A DNA stretch of 64,000 nucleotides from Microbacterium barkeri. Lineage in GTDB: Bacteria; Actinomycetota; Actinomycetes; Actinomycetales; Microbacteriaceae. Numbering within the stretch: position 1 is the first letter of the stretch; each line of letters starts with the position of its first letter. The notes under the pieces were generated by a model that had not been told where the DNA came from, did not search any database, and saw only the letters and a program-made list of their open reading frames with translations. The translations under genes and the position numbers were made by a program. Shown one piece after another: positions 17,611-25,686 of the stretch. The stretch lies in contig NZ_BSEJ01000001.1 in the NCBI RefSeq assembly GCF_027921765.1, positions 62,001 through 126,000 on the forward strand, given 5' to 3'.

Positions 17611-18770
17611 GTCAGCTCCTTGGTCCACTCGCCCGTGTACGCGGCGGGGCGAAAGCCCACGGCCTCGTTCACGTCGAGCATGTAGCGGTTCTCCTCGGCA
17701 TTGAACGTCCGGACGACGGGGGAGGTCGGGACGAGCTCGCTCCAGCGGCGCAGGCCGACGCACTTGACGATCGTGCCGAGCCGGCGACCGCGGTGCTCGG
17801 GCATGACGAGCGTCCCGTAGTTCTCGGTGGGGGCGGTCCGATCGGCGCCGATCACGAGCTCGTTGTACGCCGCGACCTGCCCCGTCGGCTCGTGGATGAC
17901 GACCGTCACGGCCATCGTCTGCCCGGCGCGGCGCTTGAGATCCTCCCGATCGCGGACGCGCTGCGCGTCCCAGGGGTCGGCCTCCACGGGCAGCTCTCCG
18001 CTCGGGGCGTCCCCGTCCAGCCGGGAGATGGCGGCCGCGTAGCCCTCGATGTGCTCCTCGGGCGTCGGCGTCTGCCACCACGCCACCCGGTAGTCGGGGC
18101 CCGCCTTCGCGACCGCGGCCTCGAGAAGCCGGTCGACGGCCTCGAACGAGCCCTGCAGGTCGAACACGCTCGCCCGCTCGACCTGGCCGAGCGCGTAGCC
18201 GTTGCGCACGAGGAAGCGCGTCTGCCATGCATCGCGCGGGAGGGATCCGGATCCGGTGGGAGAGGGGAGCCGGTCTCCGCCCGCGTCGGCGGATGCGAAC
18301 GCGAAGGCCCGCAGCGACGTGCGCCCGCGCTCGCGCGCGCGGCGCTCGATCTCGGCGAGCAGGGCGTCGGCCTCGTCGTCGTCTCTGCGATCGGGGTGGA
18401 TCACGATGTCGACGTGCGCGGTGCGCTTCGCAGCGCGCGGGCACGCGAGCCCCGCGAAGCCGACGATCTCCTCGCCGCGTCGCGCGACGATGCCGGACTT
18501 GTCGACGTAGGTCGTCTCGCGGAGGCCGACGAGCCACTCCGCCGGGTCCTCGCGGAACAGATCGGTGCTCGAGTCGCTGCGCCACATCGCGTTCGCGGCG
18601 CCCGTGAACGCCAGGAACTCGCCCGCGTCGGGCGACTCGACCGATGCGGGAAGGTGCATCGGCGCGAACGCGATCGAGGGGCGACCCGCCGAGCGGGCCG
18701 CGGGCCGGCGCCCCGCGGAGTGGGAGGCTCCGCGGGGCGCCGGGTGCGCAGCGGTCGTGCGGGCGCTCAT
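17607..18770 (-). CDS. Tandem-domain GNAT acetyltransferase (second paralogue)
   Basis: Paralogue of the adjacent gene, with the same double-GNAT plan (VMPEHRGRRLGTIVKCVGLRRW, NEAVGFRPAAY). Two starts are possible. ATG 18770 overlaps the preceding 94-aa gene as ATGA and gives 387 aa with an Ala/Arg/Ser-rich N-terminal extension. ATG 18659 gives about 350 aa. The region just before 18659 (PSIAFAP) aligns loosely with the first strand of the paralogue, favouring the upstream start, but that start places a perfect 16-bp hairpin inside the coding region. Substrate unknown. Confidence 0.78.
   Translation of the reverse strand: MSARTTAAHPAPRGASHSAGRRPAARSAGRPSIAFAPMHLPASVESPDAGEFLAFTGAANAMWRSDSSTDLFREDPAEWLVGLRETTYVDKSGIVARRGEEIVGFAGLACPRAAKRTAHVDIVIHPDRRDDDEADALLAEIERRARERGRTSLRAFAFASADAGGDRLPSPTGSGSLPRDAWQTRFLVRNGYALGQVERASVFDLQGSFEAVDRLLEAAVAKAGPDYRVAWWQTPTPEEHIEGYAAAISRLDGDAPSGELPVEADPWDAQRVRDREDLKRRAGQTMAVTVVIHEPTGQVAAYNELVIGADRTAPTENYGTLVMPEHRGRRLGTIVKCVGLRRWSELVPTSPVVRTFNAEENRYMLDVNEAVGFRPAAYTGEWTKELT
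18705..18743 (-). other. Perfect 16-bp hairpin between the 94-aa gene and the acetyltransferases
   Basis: CCGGCGCCCCGCGGAG (18705-18720) is an exact reverse complement of 18728-18743, with a 7-nt loop. It lies 24 nt past the stop of the 94-aa gene. If the acetyltransferase starts at 18659 this is an intercistronic terminator or attenuator; if it starts at 18770 the hairpin is translated. Confidence 0.6.
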
Positions 18771-19051
18771 CGCATGCCGCCCAGGCCGTACACGAGGGTG
18801 ATCCGCTGGATCTGCGCCTCGTGCTCGGCGCGCGCGGCGGCCGCCAGGCGCTGACGCTCGTACCGCGCGCGCGTCTGCTCGGGCGTCTCGGACGGGCGGG
18901 TGCTCCACAGGAGCAGCCACAGGCCGATGCGCATCGCGATCCGGTCAGCTGCCGAGGCGCGCGGGGTGCGCTCGGGGATGGCCGAGAGCGCGCGCGGCAT
19001 GCCGCTCGGTTGCGGGGGATGGGCGGACGGGGACAGGTGAATCGTGTTCAC
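18767..19051 (-). CDS. Hypothetical 94-aa protein coupled to acetyltransferase genes
   Basis: Small protein with a Pro/Ser-rich N-terminus, a short hydrophobic stretch (IAMRIGLWLLLWS, about residues 38-50) and a charged, helical C-terminus (PEQTRARYERQRLAAAARAEHEAQ in part). It may sit at the membrane edge, but this is not proven. The GTG start has a convincing ribosome site, AAGGAA, five nucleotides upstream, which supports it as a real gene. Its TGA overlaps the candidate ATG of the acetyltransferase. No family recognised. Confidence 0.6.
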   Translation of the reverse strand: MNTIHLSPSAHPPQPSGMPRALSAIPERTPRASAADRIAMRIGLWLLLWSTRPSETPEQTRARYERQRLAAAARAEHEAQIQRITLVYGLGGMR

Positions 19052-19255
19052 GGTGATTCCTTCGTGGGAGAGAGATGTTCCGGATGGGAACGGGGAGACG
19101 ACCCCGGGCGATGCCGGGGACGGGTGCGGAGCGCGGGGCGGGAAGCGGCCCGGGTGGCGCTCGGAGGCGGACGCCGGAGGCGGCGCGGAGAGACGGCTGT
19201 CGCCTGGTCTCAGGGACGGATGAGCCGCGCGTGCGGGCTCAGGGCAGACCTCTCG

Positions 19256-19384
19256 CTAGGAGAGTCGGCCTGCGCGGCGGAGTCCGCCTGCGACGATCCC
19301 TGCGACCTGACGTCGAGCGAAGCCGACGGGGACGGAAGCCGAGAGCGCGATGCGCGCTGCACCTGGGTTCGTTGTGATATCCAT
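19256..19384 (-). CDS. Possible 42-aa leader peptide
   Basis: Short frame starting MDITTNPGAARIALSASV and ending GGLRRAGRLS. It has one of the best ribosome sites in the window, AGGAGGAAG five nucleotides before the ATG. It is the first frame after a candidate promoter (TAACGT) and palindrome. About 200 nt without an evident gene separate it from the 94-aa gene on the same strand, so it may be a regulatory leader peptide for the acetyltransferase unit. No family recognised; translation is unproven. Confidence 0.45.
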   Translation of the reverse strand: MDITTNPGAARIALSASVPVGFARRQVAGIVAGGLRRAGRLS

Positions 19385-19431
19385 GTCGGCTTCCTCCTCT
19401 CGTGCCGGTTCGCTGGGCAGAGCGCCCAGAG

Positions 19432-19455
19432 GTGATCGTGCGATCACACACGTTA
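19432..19455 (-). promoter_or_regulatory. Candidate promoter and palindromic operator of the acetyltransferase unit
   Basis: On the minus strand TAACGT (19450-19455) has the TANNNT form. It is followed after 2 nt by the palindrome GTGATCG-TG-CGATCAC (19432-19447, perfect 7-bp arms), which would cover the transcription start. The ribosome site of the 42-aa frame lies about 40 nt further on. This fits repression by a dimeric regulator. Confidence 0.5.
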
Positions 19456-19543
19456 CGCAGACGGCGCGGGCCGCGTCAAGCGGATTCCCAGGATTCGTCG
19501 CGCCGAGCCGCAGCGCATCGCGTCCCGCACAGGGGCCGTCCGG

Positions 19544-19549
19544 TACCGT
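19544..19549 (+). promoter_or_regulatory. Candidate -10 element of smc
   Basis: TACCGT lies 45 nt before the smc ATG, which has a GGGAAGGGAG ribosome site. The rest of 19456-19594 holds nothing else I can identify. Confidence 0.35.
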
Positions 19550-19594
19550 GAGACCTGATTTTCCAGGGCGACGACAGGGAAGGGAGCCGCGCGG

Positions 19595-22500
19595 ATGCAC
19601 TTGAAGAGCCTCACGCTCAAGGGCTTCAAGTCGTTCGCTCAGCCCACGACGTTCGCGCTCGAGCCGGGGGTCACGGCGATCGTCGGGCCCAACGGCTCCG
19701 GGAAGTCGAACGTCGTGGACGCGCTCGCCTGGGTGATGGGCGAGCAGGGCGCCAAGACCCTCCGCGGCGGCAAGATGGAGGACGTCATCTTCGCGGGCAC
19801 CGCGACCCGCGGCCCTCTCGGCCGCGCCGAGGTGCAGCTCACGATCGACAACTCGGACGGGGCGCTCCCGATCGAGTACAGCGAGGTCACGATCAGCCGC
19901 ACGCTGTTCCGCAGCGGCCAGAGCGAGTACGCGATCAACGGCGAGTCCTGTCGGCTCCTCGACGTCCAGGAGCTCCTGAGCGACTCCGGACTCGGCCGCG
20001 AGATGCACGTGATCGTGGGACAGGGACGCCTCGACACCGTGCTCCAGGCCTCGCCGGAGGAGCGCCGCGGCTTCGTTGAGGAGGCGGCCGGCATCCTCAA
20101 GCACCGTCGCCGCAAGGAGAAGACGGTCCGCAAGCTCGAGGCCATGGAGCAGAACCTCACGCGTCTGAGCGATCTCGCGGGGGAGATCCGCCGACAGCTC
20201 AAGCCGCTCGGCCGCCAGGCCGAGATCGCCCGAGAGGCGCAGACGATCGCGGCGGTCGTGCGCGACGCGAAGGCGCGCCTGTACGCCGACGACGTCGTGC
20301 AGCTGCGGCACGCGCTCGCCGATCACGCCAGGGACGAGCACGAGCGCCACACCGAGCGCCTCGCGCTGCAGGAGCAGGCCGACGCCGCGAAGGCCCGGAT
20401 CGCCGCGCTCGAGCGGGAGCAGAACGCCGAGGCGGTGGATGAGGCGCGTCGCATCCTCTTCGGCCTCGAGCAGGTGCAGGAGCGTCTGCGCGGCCTCTAC
20501 ACCCTCGCGAACCAGCGTCTCGCGCTCCTGGGCGAGCGGGACGACGACGCGGACGCGAAGGTCACGGTGAGCCGCGGCGACATCGACGACGCCCGCGCCG
20601 AGATCGTGGAGATCGCCGACGGCGTCGGCGCCGCACAGGACGCGGCGCAGGAGGCCACCCGCCAGGTCGCCGCCGCGCGGGCCGAGCTGGATGCGCTCGA
20701 CGTCGAGATCGCCGAGCAGAGCGCGCTCGTGTCGGCGCACGACATGCGGATCACGACGCTGCGGGGAGCCGCCGAAGCGGCGCAGCAGACCCTCGCGGCG
20801 GTGCGCGGCGGCGTGCTGCGGCAGCAGAACGCGCTCGACGCGGCGGAGCAGCGCCGGCGCGAGGCGGCGGAAGCGTTCGAGGCGCTCGAGGACATCGCCG
20901 TCGCCGAGGGCACCGCAGCCGACCTGCAGGCGCGCTACGAGGACGCGCAGCGCGAGGCGGCCGAGGCGGAGGCCGCCGTGGAGGAGCTCCGCGAGGCGCA
21001 TCGTGCGGCAGAGCGCGAGGCGGACGCGCTCACGGCGAAGGTGTCGGCGCTGGGCAGCGCGCTCGACGTGCAGGGCGGGGCCGCCGAGCTGATCGCCCGC
21101 GGCGGCGCCGGCGTGCGCGGGCTCGTCGGCGAGAGCGTGCACGTCGCGGGCGGGTACGAGGCCGCCGTCGCCGCTGTGCTCGGACCGCTCGCGGAGGGCA
21201 TGCTCGTCGACGACGAGGACGCCGCCTTCCAGGCCGCGCGCGACGCGGTCGACGTCGGCGTCGTGGACATCGTGATCGCGGGCGGCCGAGCCGGCGACCC
21301 CGTCGCCGCGCCGCGGGGCGCGACGCCCGCGCACGCGGTCGTGACGGCGCCGGACGGCGTCCTCGGCCTGCTCGCCCGCGTCGTCATCGTCGATGACCTC
21401 GACGCGGCGCGGGAGGTGCTCGCGACCGCAGGCTCGGATGACCTCGGCACCACGGTCGTGACACGCGCCGGCGAGGTGTGCACGGCGCGCACCCTGCGCG
21501 CCGGCTCCGGCGGCAGCCGCTCGCGCCTCGAGCTCCAGGCGGAGCGCGACGCCGCGTCCGAACGACTCGCCGAGGTGCAGCGCACGCTCGACGACCTCGG
21601 ACCGCGACGCGAGGAGGCGGCGGAGCGCCTCCAGGCGGCGCGGCGCGCGACGCGCGAGCGGCTCCAGGAGCTCCGCGAGCACGACGCCCAGCTCGCTCAG
21701 CACGCCGAGCACGTGAACCGGGTGACCGTCCGCCACGAGGCCGCGATCGCGGAGTGCGAGCGCCTCGAGGCGGGTCTCGCGCAGGCGGCCGGGGCCGTGT
21801 CCGACGCCGAGGCGAAGGCCGCAGCCGCTGCCGCGGAGCTCGAGCGCGCCCTCGAGGAGCCCCGCCCCATCCTCGACGCCTCGGCGCGGGACGGCCTGCT
21901 CGCCGCGGTGGAGGCCGCGCGCGAGCGCGAGATGGCCGCTCGCCTCGAGGTGGAGACCCTCCGCGAGCGGGTGCGCGCGGCGGAGGCGCGAGCCGTCGAG
22001 CTCGAGCGGCAGCGCGAGCGCGAGCAGGCGGCCGCCGAGCAGGCCGCGCGCCGAGCGGTCATCCGGCGCGCCCAGCGCGAGGTCGCGGAGGGCGTGACCG
22101 CCGAGCTCCCGCGGGTGCTCGACTCCGTGGACCGCTCAGCGGCCGAGGCCCGCCTCGCCCTCGCCGAGGCCGAGAGCGCCCGCTCGGCCGTCACGGCCGA
22201 GCTGCGCGACCTGCGCCAGCAGGAGGGGCGCCTGCGCGAGCGGCTCTCGGGACTCACCGAGAGCGTGCACGGCATCGAGCTCCAGATCCACGAGAAGAAG
22301 CTCCACCTCACGAGCCTCCTCGAGCGCGTCGCGAGCGAGCTCGGCCTCTCCGAGGAGATCCTCGTCGCGGAGTACGGCCCCGACCAGCCCGTGCCGCGCG
22401 ACATCGGGGATCTCGGCGCCGCGACGGGAGACGACGCCGACGACGCGCCCTCGACCATCCCCTACGACCGGCGCATGCAGGAGCGCCGCCTCCGTGAGGC

Positions 22501-23128
22501 CGAGCGGAAGCTCTCGCAGCTGGGGCGCGTCAATCCGCTCGCGCTCGAGGAGTTCGCCGCACTCGAGCAGCGGCACCGCTTCCTCACCGAGCAGCTCGAC
22601 GATCTCGTCCAGACCCGCAAGGACCTCATGACGATCATCGCCGATCTCGACGAGCGCATGCAGACGATCTTCGCCGCGGCCTTCGAGGACACCCGAGCGG
22701 CGTTCCAGGAGGTGTTCCCGATCCTCTTCCCCGGCGGCACCGGCAGCATCTCGCTCACGAACCCCGACGACATGCTCACGACCGGCATCGAGGTCACCGT
22801 GCGGCCCGTGGGGAAGAAGATCGAGCGGCTGTCCCTGCTGTCGGGCGGCGAGCGGTCGCTCGCGGCCGTCGCGCTCCTCACCGCGATCTTCAAGGCGCGC
22901 CCCAGCCCGTTCTACATCCTCGACGAAGTCGAGGCCGCGCTCGACGACGCGAATCTGGGCCGGCTGCTCGGCGTCTTCGAGCAGCTGCGCGCCTCGAGCC
23001 AGCTGCTCGTCATCACGCACCAGAAGCGCACCATGGAGATCGCCGACGCGCTCTACGGCGTGTCGATGCGCCAGGACGGCGTCTCGGCGGTCGTCGGCCA
23101 GCGCGTCGGCGATCGCGTGGCCTCGTGA
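19595..23128 (+). CDS. smc: Chromosome segregation protein SMC
   Basis: ATPase core of the bacterial condensin that compacts and resolves origins. At 1177 aa it is full length. Walker A GPNGSGKS is at 31-38. Two long coiled-coil arms rich in Ala, Glu and Arg flank a hinge at roughly 500-670 (GVRGLVGESVHVAGGYEAAV). The ABC signature LSGGERS is near 1082, followed by Walker B FYILDEVEAALDD. The GTG of the next gene overlaps its stop. ScpA and ScpB are not in the window. Confidence 0.97.
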   Translation: MHLKSLTLKGFKSFAQPTTFALEPGVTAIVGPNGSGKSNVVDALAWVMGEQGAKTLRGGKMEDVIFAGTATRGPLGRAEVQLTIDNSDGALPIEYSEVTISRTLFRSGQSEYAINGESCRLLDVQELLSDSGLGREMHVIVGQGRLDTVLQASPEERRGFVEEAAGILKHRRRKEKTVRKLEAMEQNLTRLSDLAGEIRRQLKPLGRQAEIAREAQTIAAVVRDAKARLYADDVVQLRHALADHARDEHERHTERLALQEQADAAKARIAALEREQNAEAVDEARRILFGLEQVQERLRGLYTLANQRLALLGERDDDADAKVTVSRGDIDDARAEIVEIADGVGAAQDAAQEATRQVAAARAELDALDVEIAEQSALVSAHDMRITTLRGAAEAAQQTLAAVRGGVLRQQNALDAAEQRRREAAEAFEALEDIAVAEGTAADLQARYEDAQREAAEAEAAVEELREAHRAAEREADALTAKVSALGSALDVQGGAAELIARGGAGVRGLVGESVHVAGGYEAAVAAVLGPLAEGMLVDDEDAAFQAARDAVDVGVVDIVIAGGRAGDPVAAPRGATPAHAVVTAPDGVLGLLARVVIVDDLDAAREVLATAGSDDLGTTVVTRAGEVCTARTLRAGSGGSRSRLELQAERDAASERLAEVQRTLDDLGPRREEAAERLQAARRATRERLQELREHDAQLAQHAEHVNRVTVRHEAAIAECERLEAGLAQAAGAVSDAEAKAAAAAAELERALEEPRPILDASARDGLLAAVEAAREREMAARLEVETLRERVRAAEARAVELERQREREQAAAEQAARRAVIRRAQREVAEGVTAELPRVLDSVDRSAAEARLALAEAESARSAVTAELRDLRQQEGRLRERLSGLTESVHGIELQIHEKKLHLTSLLERVASELGLSEEILVAEYGPDQPVPRDIGDLGAATGDDADDAPSTIPYDRRMQERRLREAERKLSQLGRVNPLALEEFAALEQRHRFLTEQLDDLVQTRKDLMTIIADLDERMQTIFAAAFEDTRAAFQEVFPILFPGGTGSISLTNPDDMLTTGIEVTVRPVGKKIERLSLLSGGERSLAAVALLTAIFKARPSPFYILDEVEAALDDANLGRLLGVFEQLRASSQLLVITHQKRTMEIADALYGVSMRQDGVSAVVGQRVGDRVAS

Positions 23129-24246
23129 ACGCGCTCGAGGCGTTCGACGCGATCGCACCGCGGCTGCGCCGCGCCCCCGACGTCGAGGCGCACGACCTCG
23201 TCGCTGCAGACGCGAGCGATCGCCTCATCCTGTCCGAGGCCGACGCGGGCGACGCGCCCGTCGTCGTCATCGGCGACCGATACGGCGGGCTGTCGCTCCC
23301 GCTGCTGCGCGCGCACCCGACCAGGGCCATCCGCCTGCACCAGGACGCGATCACGGGCCGCCGCGCGCTCGAGCGCAACGCCCGGGCGCTCGACATCGAC
23401 CTCGCACCCCTCGCGATGCACGCGCTCGACGCCGACCTCGTGCGCGACGCGCGGGTCGTCCTCGTGCAGCTGCCGCGCGCCCTGGACGCCCTCGACGAGA
23501 TCGCGGGGTTCATCGCGGCGCACGCCGCGCCCGACGTGCGCGTCGTCGCGGGAGGGCGCATCAAGCACATGACGCTCGGCATGAACGACGTGCTCGCGCG
23601 GCACTTCCGCGAGGTGAGGGCGAGCAGGGCGGCGAGCAAGAGCCGCGTCCTGCACGCGGCCGGCCCCGATCCGCGGCGATCGGGCGGCTGGCCGCGCTGC
23701 GTCCGCCACGACGACGTCGGCATCACGGTGTGCGCGCACGGCGCGGCCTTCGCGGGGGCCTCCGTGGACATCGGCACGCGGTTCCTGCTCGGCTTCCTCC
23801 CCGACATGCCCGCCGTCCGGGACGCGATCGACCTCGGCTGCGGGACGGGCGTGCTCGCGACCGCGTACGCGCTCGCGCATCCCGATGCCGCGGTCGTCGC
23901 GAGCGACCAGTCGGCGGCCGCGGTCGCGTCCGCCCGCGCGACCGCGGCCGCGAACGGCGCCGACCGCATCGCGGTCGTGCAGGACGACGGCCTCGGCTCG
24001 CGTGCAGACGCCTCGGCCGACCTCGTCATCCTCAACCCGCCGTTCCACTCCGGAGCCGCCGTGACCGACGCGATCGCACCGCGCCTCTTCGCCGACGCCG
24101 CGCGCGTGCTGCGGCCGGGCGGCGAGCTCTGGTGCGTGTGGAACTCGCACCTCGCGTACCGGCCAGCGCTCGAGCGCATCGTCGGCCCCACGCGCCAGGT
24201 CGGCCGCAGCACCCGCTTCACGGTCACCGCGTCGACCCGCCGCTGA
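23125..24246 (+). CDS. RsmC/RlmG-like class I methyltransferase
   Basis: A 373-aa SAM-dependent methyltransferase. The C-terminal half has the SAM loop AIDLGCGTGVLATAYALAHP, the acidic residue in VVASDQSAAAV, and the catalytic NPPFHSG motif of N2-guanine rRNA methylases (RsmC, RlmG). The N-terminal half is a degenerate methyltransferase domain (GDRYGGLSLPLL), the duplicated plan of that family. The rRNA target cannot be read from sequence. GTG start overlapping the smc stop. Confidence 0.85.
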   Translation: MNALEAFDAIAPRLRRAPDVEAHDLVAADASDRLILSEADAGDAPVVVIGDRYGGLSLPLLRAHPTRAIRLHQDAITGRRALERNARALDIDLAPLAMHALDADLVRDARVVLVQLPRALDALDEIAGFIAAHAAPDVRVVAGGRIKHMTLGMNDVLARHFREVRASRAASKSRVLHAAGPDPRRSGGWPRCVRHDDVGITVCAHGAAFAGASVDIGTRFLLGFLPDMPAVRDAIDLGCGTGVLATAYALAHPDAAVVASDQSAAAVASARATAAANGADRIAVVQDDGLGSRADASADLVILNPPFHSGAAVTDAIAPRLFADAARVLRPGGELWCVWNSHLAYRPALERIVGPTRQVGRSTRFTVTASTRR

Positions 24247-24272
24247 CGGTCGGCCGCCCGCGCGCCGCGAAC

Positions 24273-24278
24273 TAGGCT
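24273..24278 (+). promoter_or_regulatory. Start-proximal -10 element of ftsY
   Basis: TAGGCT ends 6 nt before the ftsY ATG, suggesting a leaderless ftsY transcript separate from smc. Confidence 0.55.
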
Positions 24279-24284
24279 GGGAGC

Positions 24285-25154
24285 ATGGCGGAGAAGTGGT
24301 CACTCGGGCGCGCGCTGCGCGGGATGTTCGTCAAGCCCACGATCGACGAGGGCACGTGGGAGGACCTCGAGACGGCTCTCATCACGGCGGACTTCGGCCC
24401 CGAGATCACCGAGCGCATCGTCGACGAGCTCCGCGAGAAGGTCGATCGGTACCGCACGACCGACCCCAAGGACCTCCAGCGGATGCTGAAGGAGACGCTC
24501 GAGGAGCACTTCGCGCGATTCGACACCACGCTCAAGCTCACCGAGCGCCCCGCGGTCGTGCTCGTCGTCGGCGTGAACGGCGTCGGCAAGACCACGACGA
24601 TCGGCAAGTTCGCGCACTTCCTGCGCCGCTACAACCGGTCGGTGGTGGTCGGCGCGGCCGACACGTTCCGCGCCGCCGCCGTCGACCAGCTCGCGACGTG
24701 GGCGGAGCGCGGCGGGGCAGCGATCGTCCGCCCCGAGCGCGAGGGGCAGGATCCGGCGTCCGTCGCCTTCCAGACGATCGACCACGCCAAGCGCACGGGC
24801 ACGGAGATCGTGCTCGTCGACACCGCCGGCCGCCTGCACACCAAGGGCGGCCTGATGGACGAGCTCACGAAGATCCGGCGCGTGATCGAGAAGCAGGCCC
24901 CCATCAGCGAGGTGCTCCTCGTGCTCGACGCGACGACCGGGCAGAACGGCGTGATGCAGGCGCAGGCGTTCCTCGAGCACGCCGGGGTCACCGGTCTCGT
25001 CCTCACCAAGCTCGACGGATCGGCGAAGGGCGGCTTCGTGCTCGCGGTGCAGGAGCGCACGGGCATCCCCGTCAAGCTGCTCGGTCAGGGCGAGGGGATC
25101 GGCGACCTCACGGGCTTCACGCCGCACGTGTTCGCCGCGTCGCTTGTCGACTGA
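24285..25154 (+). CDS. ftsY: Signal recognition particle receptor FtsY
   Basis: GTPase that docks SRP-ribosome complexes at the membrane. At 289 aa it consists of the NG domain with almost no acidic A domain, the short form. Motifs: G1 GVNGVGKT at 96-103, insertion-box region AADTFRAAAVDQL, G3 DTAGRLHTKGGLMDEL, and G4 TKLDGSAKGG. The N-terminus is weakly amphipathic (WSLGRALRGMF) and could contact lipid. Its partner ffh is 8 kb away. Confidence 0.96.
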   Translation: MAEKWSLGRALRGMFVKPTIDEGTWEDLETALITADFGPEITERIVDELREKVDRYRTTDPKDLQRMLKETLEEHFARFDTTLKLTERPAVVLVVGVNGVGKTTTIGKFAHFLRRYNRSVVVGAADTFRAAAVDQLATWAERGGAAIVRPEREGQDPASVAFQTIDHAKRTGTEIVLVDTAGRLHTKGGLMDELTKIRRVIEKQAPISEVLLVLDATTGQNGVMQAQAFLEHAGVTGLVLTKLDGSAKGGFVLAVQERTGIPVKLLGQGEGIGDLTGFTPHVFAASLVD

Positions 25155-25179
25155 CGGCTCGGATGGTTGAGTAAGCGAC

Positions 25180-25680
25180 ATGGCGATCGAACACGACTTC
25201 TTCGGACTGCTGGAGTCCGGTCCCGACGGCTCGATCTTCTGGTCGGAGAACGTCGAGCTCGGCGACCAGACCGTGTCCGTCGACCTGACGGCGCCCGATC
25301 AGGAGGACGTGTCGCAGGAGGCGCTGGACGCCGCCGCGGCGATCGTGTCGTCGCTCGAGGAGGTCGACCGCCGCAGCCGGATCGCCATGCTCGGCGAGGT
25401 CGACAACCGCGCGAGCGAGGTGACCGAGTACATCCTCATGCAGCAGGAGACGCTCGGCGACGGCCTCGAGGACTTCCTCGTCGACATCTCCGGCGATCCG
25501 GCGGTCGACATCATCCGCTCGCTCAATCTCATGAGCATGACGATCCTCGCGGACGAGCACGGCGGATCCGACCCGTTCGCGGTGCTCGAGTACGCGCTCG
25601 ACCCCGACGCGACCGACGACGTGCTGCTCGTGAACCTCACGAGCGACGGCAGCATCCACTCGGTCACGAGCGCCGAGTAG
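25180..25680 (+). CDS. DUF2004-family protein
   Basis: A 166-aa acidic, soluble protein of unknown function. It resembles DUF2004 proteins (starting MAIEHDFFGLLES, then ILADEHGGSDPFAVLEYALD). No catalytic motif or signal peptide is seen. It lies 25 nt after ftsY and may be co-transcribed. It converges on the ABC transporter gene with 6 nt between. Confidence 0.65.
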   Translation: MAIEHDFFGLLESGPDGSIFWSENVELGDQTVSVDLTAPDQEDVSQEALDAAAAIVSSLEEVDRRSRIAMLGEVDNRASEVTEYILMQQETLGDGLEDFLVDISGDPAVDIIRSLNLMSMTILADEHGGSDPFAVLEYALDPDATDDVLLVNLTSDGSIHSVTSAE

Positions 25681-25686
25681 CGCGCC

